Assembly (NCBI GenBank): GCA_001600875.1
Contig: BCLD01000006.1
Location: forward strand, 62,001-126,000
DNA from: Solicoccozyma terricola
Lineage: Eukaryota > Basidiomycota > Tremellomycetes > Filobasidiales > Piskurozymaceae
Direction of reading: 5' to 3'
Length of the DNA stretch: 64,000 bases
The notes below the pieces were generated by a model. It did not search any database. It was not told the origin of the DNA and was given only the letters and a program-made list of their open reading frames with translations. The position numbers and the translations under genes were made by a program. Below, one piece after another: positions 48,913-59,700 of this stretch. Within the stretch, counting starts at the first letter, position 1; every line of letters begins with the position of its first letter.

Positions 48913-50825
48913 TCAGCGAATTACATCCCAAAAGATGTAAGGGTAGAAATCCTCTTTCTCACCATCCGCCACGTCCCCATTCGCACCTTGACTCATCCCA
49001 TACTCGGCCGCGCATTTCCGTAACAAACTTCTCACCACCTCGTTGGAAGCTACCTCGTCGTCTTCTGATGAAGGTCGTGGAGGAGCACCTCGACGTGGTG
49101 GCGGTGGTGGGGGTGGCAAGAGGTCGATGGCGCGGAGATTGTGTTTATTCTTGATGCTGTGGGGAGGGTGGGGAGGGTGGGGGGCGGGGATCGTCGTAGG
49201 ATAGTTGATTCATCCCGGCNNNNNNNNNNNNNNNNNNNNNNNNNNNNNNNNNNNNNNNNNNNNNNNNNNNNNNNNNNNNNNNNNNNNNNNNNNNNNNNNN
49301 NNNNNNNNNNNNNNNNNNNNNNNNNNNNNNNNNNNNNNNNNNNNNNNNNNNNNNNNNNNNNNNNNNNNNNNNNNNNNNNNNNNNNNNNNNNNNNNNNNNN
49401 NNNNNNNNNNNNNNNNNNNNNNNNNNNNNNNNNNNNNNNNGGGGGGGCCCAGACTTCAGCAAAACTGATGTTTGGGCAGGTGCAGGTGGCAAAGGGAGAC
49501 TCACAACGGGTTTGCACCAGCGTCAACGAGTTGTTGGACTGTAATGACCAACAAGACGCAACAAAACCACAATTAGCATGAGCGTTATCACTGGCACGTC
49601 TCGAGAGCATTTAATCAAGTAGATCTTTACGGCTGGAGAGGCTGCCAAATAGTTAAACTGCAATACCCGATTGCATACCTACGATTGCATACCTACGAGT
49701 GAGACCCGACGAATTCCACATATTGGAAGGAGAACGGGTCGATTCTCTCGAATTGAAACTCAAGGTCCACGTCCACCAATCATGATGAATCATGATGATA
49801 GCTACACCTCTCCACGTTCCAGCATGTTTGCAGACTCAACAGACAGATCTAGATGATCATGCCAGAGTCCCAATCCATGCTCCCGACCCCGCTTCTTCTT
49901 CCAATCCTATAAAGACATCGGAAATCCAACTTTCAAAGATCACAAGACCTCCTATCTTTTACGCTATGGTCCACCAACAAATCGGCTTCCTCTCTCTTTC
50001 ATCCATCATTACGTTCTTAAGTCTTAACAATCCAAACGTTGCACCACTCACCAAGCCAAGCTCTCAATCCATTCCTTCCATCCTCTTCCAACTTTACAGC
50101 TAAATGTAATGGTGTATTCCTATCCAATGCATTCGAATTTTGGACGTCGATATCACAATGTTCAGCGCAGAGAATGAGATCGAGGATTTGGGTTGATGCT
50201 TGGGAGATTCTGGAATGTTGCCGGAAAATTCAAATTCGTGGGATTAGATTGCGCGGTCATGTTGGGCGTTGATTATAGGGAGATTTGGTGGTTGTAGGGA
50301 GATTGGTGGTAGGGTGGTTGGGTGCGGGGAGTGAGGAGAACATATTAGCGCTTTTAGGAGATTGATAGGATTCTTAGAGTGGTACACACGCATAGTGAAG
50401 AGCTATGAGCGAGCAGGGAGAGACACCGTTGTAGGTTAATATATGAACGGATGAAGCATGAGCACTGATCGAAGGCAGGCACGGCACTCACCAGTGTTCC
50501 CTAGACTATGCATGTATGTGGTATTGAAGTCAAAGTCAGCATGAACCCCGACCCCCATCCAACACACTCCGCATCGCTTTACATCCAGTACGAATTGGGA
50601 ACTGCAATATTTCAAGAGCAGATTTCCCCATATCCATCGCCTTATCCCACTATCTCTTCACCTCAATCCCTCGAGTCCTGCTCAGACATAGGAGAGAACC
50701 CCAACCCCGGTAACACTCCCGGTCAACACTCACCCATCACGATGATTGATATCCAGCTTTGGATCTTTCAAGACCTCCTGCATCATCTCCTCATTATCAT
50801 CTTTAGCAGCTCTAAGAAGTCTCTC
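48913..50825 (-). CDS. Ankyrin-repeat protein, 184 aa, with two microexons
   Basis: Exons 50825-50734, 50505-50492 (14 nt), 50402-50390 (13 nt), 50209-50052, 49538-49505 and 49156-48913 sum to 555 nt, exactly 184 codons plus stop. The protein opens MRLLRAAKDDNEEMMQEVLK and DPKLDINHRD. The microexons supply GLGNTALHYA, the first ankyrin helix. Then come ILDLILCAEHCDIDVQNSNA, LDRNTPLHLAVKLEED, VQQLVDAGANPF and IKNKHNLRAIDLLPP. The tail is Pro-rich, then acidic, ending EDFYPYIFWDVIR. Typical GxTxLHxA ankyrin motifs are seen three times. The 221-N gap falls wholly in the last intron. A good upstream ATG at 51023 (MSVHSGRATPVSADDQPTDG) has a GTACGT donor, but joining it to 50825 breaks the frame. 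It is therefore probably 5' UTR, or an extra exon is missed. Binding partner unknown. Confidence 0.85.
49220..49440. other. Assembly gap (221 N) inside the ankyrin gene intron
   Basis: The left flank carries a strong G-quadruplex pattern at about 49161-49189 and the right flank starts with a G-run, so the gap probably reflects G-rich DNA. Flanking exons splice in frame without the gap content. Confidence 1.
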
Positions 50826-51255
50826 ATCTGTATAGATTCCCAGTGGGAGGGGGGGGGGGGGGTGAGGCGAAATGGGGAGCGAATCAGAGGAGTAGATTGT
50901 GGGTCAGACAGAGTGAGAGCGGGGGAGCTGTGCAACGAGTGTCCAGGACGTACTGGCTGAAGCGCCGTCTGTCGGTTGATCGTCTGCTGAGACCGGTGTA
51001 GCTCTACCTGAATGAACAGACATTGTGCAGAGTCTGATGCGCCTGGCCTGCTGTGGTATAATAGACGATGGAATGAGCTGCCTGGAGGTTGCGGACTGGT
51101 ACGTCACCGCTCCGTCGTTGGCTGAGTTGGACGCGTGAGAAGGGGCAAGGAGGGGAGGGAGGGTGTGTTTACATTTCAACAAGGACCACTCTTCAACACC
51201 CATCAACAACATCATCAATCATCTCCCTTCCATCACTCGTATCGCCCACATCACC
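50826..51255. promoter_or_regulatory. Divergent promoter, ankyrin gene / DAD4
   Basis: About 430 bp between the two start codons. It probably includes a 5' UTR intron of the ankyrin gene (donor after 50954, acceptor before 50825) with a C-rich tract at about 50850-50862 on the transcribed strand. Confidence 0.5.
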
Positions 51256-51621
51256 ATGGAGAACCCACACGAGGAGCGCCAGGCCGTGTTACTAGAACGT
51301 ATCATCAAGAATGTCGTGAGTCCCACGCAGATCAAACAAGCGCGTCGAACCAAGTTGAACAACTCTGGGATGTACTCTCGTAGGATAAATGCAATGAAGC
51401 CATCTTAGAGATGAATCACTGTCTCCAAGTACCCATTCGCTGATTTCCCTCGTCCCTCATCCCGCATCCCATTCACTGACTTGGGCTCTCATTCTCTATT
51501 CGATCAGGAAATCGTGGTAGCAAATGCAGAGACGGGTATCGCAGCAAAATTGTTTTCAAACTACAGTCGGAATGTGGTTTATAACCTTGAGGCTATTGGG
51601 AAGCTAGATGATCCGAAGTGA
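51256..51621 (+). CDS. DAD4: DASH complex subunit Dad4
   Basis: Exons 51256-51315, 51384-51428 and 51508-51621 total 219 nt, giving 72 residues, the same length as yeast Dad4. The translation MENPHEERQAVLLERIIKNV, DKCNEAILEMNHCLQ and EIVVANAETGIAAKLFSNYS then VVYNLEAIGKLDDPK follows the family pattern along its whole length. Dad4 is part of the ten-subunit DASH/Dam1 ring that couples kinetochores to microtubule plus ends in fungi. Such small three-exon genes are easily missed by gene finders. It is divergent from the ankyrin gene. Confidence 0.95.
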
Positions 51622-52172
51622 GACGAAGATTGGGAAGGGTAGAGATGTAAGGTATATGACGGGGTTTGGGGAGGAGCGGACGGTGGGCTTCAGAGTTGGA
51701 GGAGAAAGAGACGGGTCTTGGGTTTCAAATTTATGTTTTTTCGGGGGGTTATTTGGCTGTTTGTACACGATGTTGATGTTGTTTTGTTTTTTCATATGGA
51801 CACCAATCTTCTTTGTCTGCGAGGACCCTCTCATAAGAGCACTGAGACGGAAGCTCCCACGAGTAGAACCTAAGTCCTCACTATTTGGCTAGGCAATACT
51901 AGGTTCATTCGAAGAAGATGAAAATCGGTTCGATAACTGAACGGATGTCCTCCACCAACTCCCCAAGATTCATTCCAAAGGCAACACACATCGGCTAATG
52001 CAAAACACACGACAAAGTATGGCTAGAAACGTAAATATCCTCTCACACTCCACATGTCGGACACAGCTCATCTACACAATGAGATCCTGAAAACCGTCTC
52101 CAACAATGCGAAAGCGTCAAGACTGGAATAAATCTCCCCCTTAACCCCTATCTACCGCCCGAGCACACTCTC
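51622..52172. other. Convergent intergenic region, DAD4 / RPL17
   Basis: 550 bp of 3' flank for both genes. T-rich and A-rich stretches consistent with UTRs; no gene or RNA gene recognised. Confidence 0.5.
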
Positions 52173-53484
52173 TCAAGCCTCGATAGCAGCAGCCTTCTTT
52201 CCCTTCTTGCTCGACGAAGTCATGGCGACATCACCGTCCAAGTCCTTGGCACGTGGAACCTCGGAAGATGGGGTTGAAAGGAAGATCTCAACGTGACATG
52301 GGTGTCCCTGGTATGGGTTGATTCGACCGTGAGCTCGGTAAGTTCTGCGGCGGGTTTTCTGCGTGGAAGGAAAGATGGGGGGGAAAAAGGTTTTAACGTG
52401 GAGGTTAGTTAATCTGCAGCAAGGAGGCGAATCACGTAACGCTTATACATACAGGAGCCTGTTGAACGACAATGTTCTTGATGATCAACTCCTCGACGGC
52501 GAGGTCCTTGGCCTCGGCGTTAGCCTGAGCGTTCTTGAGAAGGTTGAGGACGACCTTCACAGACTTGACAGGCCATCGACCTGTGATACAAAAGACGAGT
52601 CAAGGTGTCAGTGGTCTGCTGCTGAGGTATCGGTTCGGAGGATTTCCAGGTCGTAGGCAAGAGGCCAAGCGGGTTCGGTGTTGAAGGTCCACAGATGTAT
52701 AGTAAATGTTTACCATCGGTAAACACTCCTCTCTTCCCCACGCGCATCCTTGCGACATTCCCCATCACCATCGATGATTCCTCCAACTCCTATCCCCGAC
52801 CCCGAAAAAATCCTCGATGGCTTTCGTTGTCCGGATCGATTCTCCATCCTTAAATTTCCCCCAGCTATCCAACCACCAGCTCTCAAAACACTCACCCTTA
52901 GTAGTCTTGAACTGCTTAGCCTGCGATGCCCTACCGATACCACCAGCGAACCGACGGAAAGGGATGATCTGCTTGTGGTCCTGAACATCGGCGAGGTAGG
53001 TGAAGGCCTTCTCCAAGCGCATACCTGAACAAAGAACGAGAATCCCCATCAGTCTACTGACGCAAGAACGAAGATGTATTGTGTGTTGGATGGAAACACA
53101 TACCAGAAAGAGCAGCGGCGACCTCTCGCATGTTCTTGAAATGGGTAGCACAGTACTCGCCACGAGACTTGGCGTCTGTTATAATATGACAATGTCTCCA
53201 TCAGTATCCCGGTCTATCCATCTCCTTGATAGGTCGGTGATTGTCAACGCACATTTCTCCGGGTTGGAGGCCGCAATGGATGCAGAGGCGTATCGGACCT
53301 ATTGGTTAGGTGAATATTTGAGACGATTTCCATGAAGAATAGGTTGTAGTTGATATTGAAGGTGATGTATAAAGTCCAGTGTCGAAACGAGTTACGAGTA
53401 GTATGGTAAAGCAAGTAAATATCGTCAGCTCTCCAATCCACCTCTATGCTTTCCTATCCATCCTCCAAAATCTCCACTGACCAT
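52173..53484 (-). CDS. RPL17: 60S ribosomal protein L17 (uL22)
   Basis: The first exon is just the ATG (53482-53484), spliced over a 183-nt intron (53299-53481) to [16 protein letters not shown]. Later exons give [120 protein letters not shown] and [20 protein letters not shown], with the tail [11 protein letters not shown] and stop at 52173. The sequence is collinear with eukaryotic L17, which lines the peptide exit tunnel. An intron of about 300 nt (roughly 52582-52890) is unusually long. Intron-rich ribosomal protein genes with an ATG-only first exon are common in basidiomycetes. Confidence 0.95.
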
Positions 53485-53974
53485 CTTGATGTCTATTGAT
53501 TCGTCCAAAACAAAGCAAAGCAGACGAAAGAAGCAGAGAGGTCGTCCAGTAAGCGCTTCTGATACGGTAATCTAAAACACCAACAGCTGGCAATCGCTGA
53601 CCTTGTCCGGTACTTGTTTTGAAGTTGGTGATGGGTGGTGTATAGGTGGTCTCTACGTCAAGCAAGATCGTGGGCCGGGCTCTTCCTCGTCGCTGGATAG
53701 GCGCACGAGGCGGGACTGGGTGGGTCGTGGGCGTGAGGAAACTGAGATTAAGCGCGAGGGAGGTGGGTGCATGGAAAGGCGCATATGCGCGTCGGAGGGA
53801 ACAAAATCTTAACGCCGATCAAACTGTTTCACGTGCTGGATGTAAAAGGGCACCTCAACAACTGCCTTGTTATCACCCGACGTGCATCGCCATTTCCCCC
53901 CATTTGTAGTGACGTGTCGTGTCTGGTTCCCGGTATGCATGTCGAATCAATAATACAAAGTTGCAAGCATACCC
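53485..53974. promoter_or_regulatory. Intergenic: RPL17 promoter, STE7 3' flank
   Basis: 490 bp between two minus-strand genes. The RPL17 promoter must lie here. No coding signal; no element assigned. Confidence 0.5.
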
Positions 53975-55961
53975 TTATTCCAAACTAGCCGTCCAAGCGA
54001 CGAGATCCACCTCGCTCGCTTTGGTGCGTATGATCCAAGGATGTACCTATACGAGACCATCCCGTTAGCCTCGGTCGCGAAAAACCCCGCCCCGCACACA
54101 CGCCCAGTAAACCTTCCAACTCACCAACAGATCCTTGGGATTCGCTCTCCTCATCGGATCCTTCTGCAAACAACTCTCCACGAATTCCTCTGCATCACGA
54201 GGAAACCTCTCCCCTTGTGCGTTCGCGGTCAACCTCGGTGCTGGTTCATTCACGATATGTTGAAGTAGATCTAGAATCGACATAGTCATCCCGCCACCAC
54301 CAAGAGAAACACCTTTACTCTTCCTCTTATCCGCGGTTAAAGTTGTTGGCGGTGCGAGCGTTAGAGGGACGGAGTCACCTTGAGCAGTCCTGTCCGCATC
54401 GGTAGGTAAACCACCACGTTGTGTCATTTCACGAAGATCAGAATCATCGTCCGATTCAGTCGAGTCGTCTGACGAAAAAGGAAATCGACCGAGTGCGAGC
54501 TCGATGAGCGTTATTCCCAACGACCAGACGTCGGATTTGACGGTATAATTGGCGCCTTGTATACGTTCCGGCTGGGCAGAAGAAAAAAAAAGGGAGGGAA
54601 ACACAGTCTCAGCACACTTTTGTGTCATTGCGGCTTCGATCGGATATAAAGACCGACTCACGCTCATATATGTACTCGTCCCGACGAAAGTGTTGGCGAT
54701 ACTGTTCACCAATTCACCAGAGACACCAAAGTCGCAGATCTTGATCTCCCCTTTCGAATTGACGAGGATGTTGGATGGCTTAATATCTGGTGACGTAATT
54801 AATAGACAAGAGAACAGGGATGAAAGTGAACGGTGAGAGAGGATTTTATCCAAGCGACGAATCCATCAACATTCTGGTTTCGATGTGTCGGGGGACCTAT
54901 GAATACTCACCTCGATGTATAATTCGATGCACATCATATAAATAAGTCAAACCTTCCAACACCGCCTCTGCGATCTTTCCGACGATGTTGATGTCAACAG
55001 GACCATGCCGACGATATATGCCATCCAGTGATCTGAGATTCATTCCAACAACAATCTCAATAACCTGAAAAAATTGGGGATAACGGTGCCACAAACACAT
55101 CTCCCCACTCACCCACGATCCATATATTCCATGCAGATGCATATATGTGGATCAGCTAAGAATGCTCCGTAGAAACTGACGATCCAGGGTGATGAACAAT
55201 TGTGCATGATTTGAAGTTCTCTGAGGATTTGTTTACGAATGGATTGTTTAGCGTCTATGAGGACGAGCTGGAAGGATGTAGTGAGAACGCATAAGCTGTG
55301 TATATCCAGATGGATAAATTACGACGACAGCACCCACCTTCTTTGCCATGATCAAACCGGTTCCTTGGTGTATTACTTTATTGACAGTTCCACCACTCCC
55401 TGCTCCTAAATCACCTATCACCTTCAGATCCTCCGCTTTCACACTAATTCTCTCCTCCTCATCGTCTTCTTTTCCTTTCATCTTGACTTTACCATCCTTT
55501 CCATTCGGCGCTTCCCTCGTACTCCGTTTCTTTGTTGGTTTGCGGGAGATGTCGAGGGTAGCTATCTGCTCGGATAGCTTTGAATGGTATGTTTGACGGG
55601 ATGAAGATGGGGATGGAGCGAAGGGTTTTGGTGCCGTGTCAGGCGCATTTCCATTCGGATCGATCTCAGGTTGTGGTGGTGCAGCTCGAGTGGGAATGGA
55701 ACGAGCGATACTCAACCCTGCTGGTTTCTTTTTGGATACTGTGCTCTTCGGGATGACGAGTTGGGGAGGTTCTGTGGAGGGGTCGACGAGTGTAGGTGCG
55801 GTAGAAGAGACGGAGGCGGCGGTAGGAGCGGCGAAAGGCTGTCCATACAGCTCGTCGTCGTCGTCAAGAGGTGGAGGAGCGAGTGACTCGGCGGTCAACT
55901 TGAGGCCCTTTGTGTTTCGTTTCTTAGTCGGAGGCGGTGGGAAGGTAGGAGAGGATGACAT
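53975..55961 (-). CDS. STE7: MAP kinase kinase of the Ste7/Byr1 type
   Basis: ATG at 55961, MSSSPTFPPPPTKKRNTKG. A disordered N-terminal 200 residues ends in the kinase domain: VIGDLGAGSGGTVNKVIHQG (P-loop), LIMAKK (lysine), ILRELQIMHNCSSPWIVSFY, ICMEYMDRG, SLDGIYRRHGPVDINIVGKI, HRIIHRDIKPSNILVNSKGE (catalytic loop) and IKICDFGVSGELVNSIANTF (DFG and the Ser/Thr phosphorylation loop), then VGTSTYMSPERIQGANYTVK and SDVWSLGITLIELALGRFPF. The C-lobe has an insert of about 90 acidic/Ser-rich residues after GRFPF. It resumes with MTMSILDLLQHIVNEPAPRL and ends HPWIIRTKASEVDLVAWTAS, with stop at 53975. Byr1/Ste7-like spacing of the activation loop points to the mating/filamentation cascade rather than Pbs2 or Mkk1; this assignment is by motif only. 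Confidence 0.88.
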
Positions 55962-56783
55962 GGTGAAGTCGAGGGATGGGTGGTAGATTACTGGGATGCG
56001 GACGGGTGGACGGCTTGGACACAGGTCATGGTTCACGCTGCTGTGCTTGACATTGGTATGGCTTGACGACATGGGACCGCGTCCTCGTCTGTGCCGGGTA
56101 ATGAACGGTGACGCGCCACGTTCAACAGTCAACAGTCACGTGACACAACTGACCTTCGCCACCGAGCGATGGCGTCGGGACACTCGGAGGTGGCGACGGC
56201 GGTGGGGCAAGCTGGCGTGACTGTCAGGGGGAGGGGGGAAGGTATGTGTGGTGCGTTGATGGACTGGGTAAGATGTAGGTTTCGCAGGAGCAGCTTGATG
56301 TCTGTCGTCGTCGTCGTGGTCGTGCTGCCTAAAGGAGCGCAGGCGACGGACGGAGGTTGTAGCCCGTTCTCATGGGGATCTGTCGATATTCAATTCAATA
56401 GAGTATATCATTCAGAACCCTATCGTTCTGGTTTCGCCTCTTGCAGGTGGGTGTGTGCGGTTGTTGTTCAAGGGTGCCGTTGGTGTGGTCGCACGACCGG
56501 GAGTGCAACGCAGATAAAGGAGGAGGAGGAGAAAACGCGGCACTCGTAACAAGAGACGTCGAGAGGAGTTGTTCTCGCGTAAGTACAAGGCTGTCAACAA
56601 ACCGGCTGTGCCAATCGTTGAAATACCGTCTTCATAGTATTTGCATTGTCACAAAGAGCATTCATACGGGAACCTTGAGACGTTTGCAACCTCACCTCCT
56701 CGCAAGAGTAGACATCGCACTACTCTCCCCGGCATCCATCGAGACCTCCTACCAGACGCTCTCCCCAACATCGTCGTGCGAAG
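55962..56783. promoter_or_regulatory. Divergent promoter, STE7 / RNA-dependent RNA polymerase
   Basis: 822 bp. It contains two adjacent CAACAGT copies and a palindromic TCACGTGA E-box at 56136-56143, close to the STE7 side. Open plus-strand frames before 56784 lack coding character. Confidence 0.5.
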
Positions 56784-59700
56784 ATGCGTTCCGAGACAAC
56801 GCAACCCTCCCGGTTTCCTATCAATCCCCAACGGCTTCCATCCCGACCATCCACCCGTTCTTCCTCGTCACAGGGTCTGATAGGCGAAAGGGCAACACAA
56901 CACCGGGGTGGATATCATGGAGGATATCGTGGGAGGACAGTTGCTGTCGCTGGTGATCGAGGCAGAGGGAGTAGTAGGGGTAGGGGTGCCTGGAGAGGTG
57001 TTAGTAGACCTCCTCCCATCTCCCTTGACGAGTCTAGGTATCAAGCTATGTCGTACGATGCCATGGTGAAGACGAATGCGGATTTGGACCATGTCGTAGA
57101 AAGATTGGAAACGATCGCTTGGGTGGATGCGATGACTCCTCCTACCACGTCTGAAATAAGGGACATTCCTTTGAATCTTTGGGAAGAGAGTGAAGATGAA
57201 AACGCCGATCTCGGTCGTCGAGGTCGGGATGCGCGAGATGATCGAACCGGCAGAATCAGTGAAAATCAAAGTCGAGGCGGAGTAAGGGGTGGGAGATCCG
57301 ATGACGCGGTAAGAGGTGGTAAAATGATTGCGGATGGTGGAAATCCTGAAAGACGGCAGGTAATGGGTGGACGTGGATATTCGGATAATTCGGCAAGTTC
57401 ACAAAATTTCCGAGGCGGAGCATCAAGAGGACGATGGCCTGCTCGTGGCCAAGGTGGATATACCGGTCATGGTGCACTCTACTCGCCATCTTGGACGAAC
57501 AGTCGAAGGCCTTTCACTCCTACCACCGTCGCATCCTTCTCAACGCCCCGTGTCCCGTCTAATCCTCGGCATCTGCAACCACTTATGACGCCAGCTCGAG
57601 TCGACTCGCATGACGCTCGGGGACGAGGACAAGGACGAGGACGAGGACGAGGTCGGGGACGTCCGATCTCGAGGGTTGGGTTCAGTCAACCTCCGAAGAC
57701 CAGAGAGCAGAATCCGTTAAGCAAGTATTCATTCACCCCCAATCGTTTCAGTCTGGGTGTGATGAACTCCAAGAGAGAATTTCGAGCTGTGAGTTGAAGT
57801 AGACTAACACCTTACTCAAGCCATACTAACTTTATAAAATCACTGCGTCCTCTAGGGTTTTACTTCGCCAGTCATTGAATCTGGACTCGCCTTCGACCTG
57901 CGCAAGAAAGCTTTCCTCATAGATCTGATGCCGACGACCACCGAAGAAGTTATCCCACATGCAATGGAGATCATCGATGCGATGCTGCCCCTTGAAGACG
58001 TCGTTCACGACGGTATCATAGTCAGCGCGGTTCCGAAAGCTAAAGGTAAAATCATTACGAGTGAAGAGGACGCAGAGATGTTCGATGTCACTGTGACGAT
58101 CACGACACGACGACCAGCAAAGTTCTTTGTTCCTCTCAGAGATCAATACGGGAAGCTGTGTTATAAGACGCAATGGACAGCAAGTCCCGAGGAGGTACTC
58201 AAGCATGATAGGTGGGAGGCAGCAACAGATGCTGTAAGGAGATCCCCTAACCCATCTGTCGAACTCCCTGAAGAAGCGAAACTGGAACGGATATTGGGGG
58301 AAATAGATAAACGACAAGTCGCAGCAGGCGTGGATCACCAAGTCAGGTCGGAAGGATTCAAAGACGTCGTGCGAAACCGGGCAGTGGCACTCAAGCAACC
58401 ACTGCGATCCCTCAATCGGCCACTCTTGACAACCGAGATGGCGCTTTCTCGAATGCGGTACTCTCTTCTACATGGTCTGATAATAGCACCAAAACAAAGG
58501 AATGTCTCTAGACCGCCGTCGAGGATTCGGCGAGACAACGTTCGGCGAGACAACGTTCAGCGAGACAACGTTCAGCAAATGTTGGTCGGACTGCAATCGG
58601 TAGCCCAGCAGCCGAGCTTGCCAATACAACATACCTTACCTTCGGGTCTGCGACCACCTCTCCGCAACCTTGGTAATCTACCTGGCACCAATTACTCCAA
58701 CGGACTAGCTTTGTCAAACGGGCCGAATGGCAGCCAAGCGGGCACCAGGTGGCAGCCAGCGCGGCGGTCCGTGCCGCTTCGGAGCCCAGCTCCACTTCGT
58801 TGGTCCTACCGTGAGGGTTTCGTTGCGCTCGGGCGTCTTCCTGGCAATGGACGATTGGATGCATTCGCCGAAGCGAAGATCGTCAACTTGCGGGAACGGA
58901 ACAACCTAGCGGAGGTTATTTGGGCACAGCGCGAAGCTGATGAAAGGGGATTGCAAGCCGACATCGAGCAGGAAAAGCAGTGGAGGGCAGCCGAGATGGC
59001 AGAGCGCTACAAACGCTATACTCCAGTCAAGGGGCCGCCATCCAGTGACAAGCTTTTGAGAGATGCGTCAGGTCAGCCTCATGGGTACGGGTATCCAAGG
59101 ACGACCTCTGCAACCGAGGCTACCATCCCCCATGCAACTAATTCCAACGCCAAATCTCTGGGCAACAGAACAGGACACGGTGCCAACTCACGGGATTCTG
59201 AGGACTTGACATCTTGCGTTCCTCTTCCGATCACCCCAGCAACCACAGAGCTCACTTCAACCCCAGTTGGTTCCAAGAGAGTACAAACGGGCATCTTACG
59301 CTGGAGGCGAGCGACGGAACATGATTTCAGCATCTCCTTTGGTGGAAGTGAAGCCGAATCGGGACCCATTGTTGTAGATGCCGATGTCGAGCACAAGGTG
59401 GGTCTTCGATTGTGGTCTATTGGTATATCAGCTGATGGTAACATTCATTTCATTCAGGTCAACCAATGGCTGTCGTATCGCTTTAACCTTTCCCTGCTTC
59501 CCTCAACATACATGCATCTCAAGCGCTGTCTGCGACAGCTTCGACTGCTAGAGGAGGAGGCAGATCAGCGATACCTTCTTCCTGGCCCGACTCTACTCCT
59601 GCCACCAAACCAATCAGTCATCGGGGAACAGCCGATGAGCAAAGTCATTTTGGCGGCGCAGCAGCCTGTCAATCAGCTCAGCTTCCAGCTTCGTTACTTG

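Noticed and set aside
49050..49610. Open frames running through the N gap
   Set aside because: They exist only because N codons carry no stops. The flanking exons splice across the gap in frame as the end of the ankyrin gene.
50954..51023. MSVHSGRATPVSADDQPTDG as first coding exon of the ankyrin protein
   Set aside because: Splicing its GTACGT donor to the acceptor before 50825 leaves one extra base and brings a stop within four codons; the 555-nt model from 50825 is exact. Kept as possible 5' UTR.
52582..52890. C/D-box snoRNA in the long RPL17 intron
   Set aside because: The only C-box-like (GTGATGG) and CTGA sequences are about 160 nt apart and not flanked by a terminal stem.
56784..57797. 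RGG-rich ORF as a separate single-exon gene
   Set aside because: Its stop lies just inside a GTGAGT intron with TACTAAC branch point and TAG acceptor that joins the polymerase in phase; a separate gene would have no 3' UTR or promoter space before exon 2.
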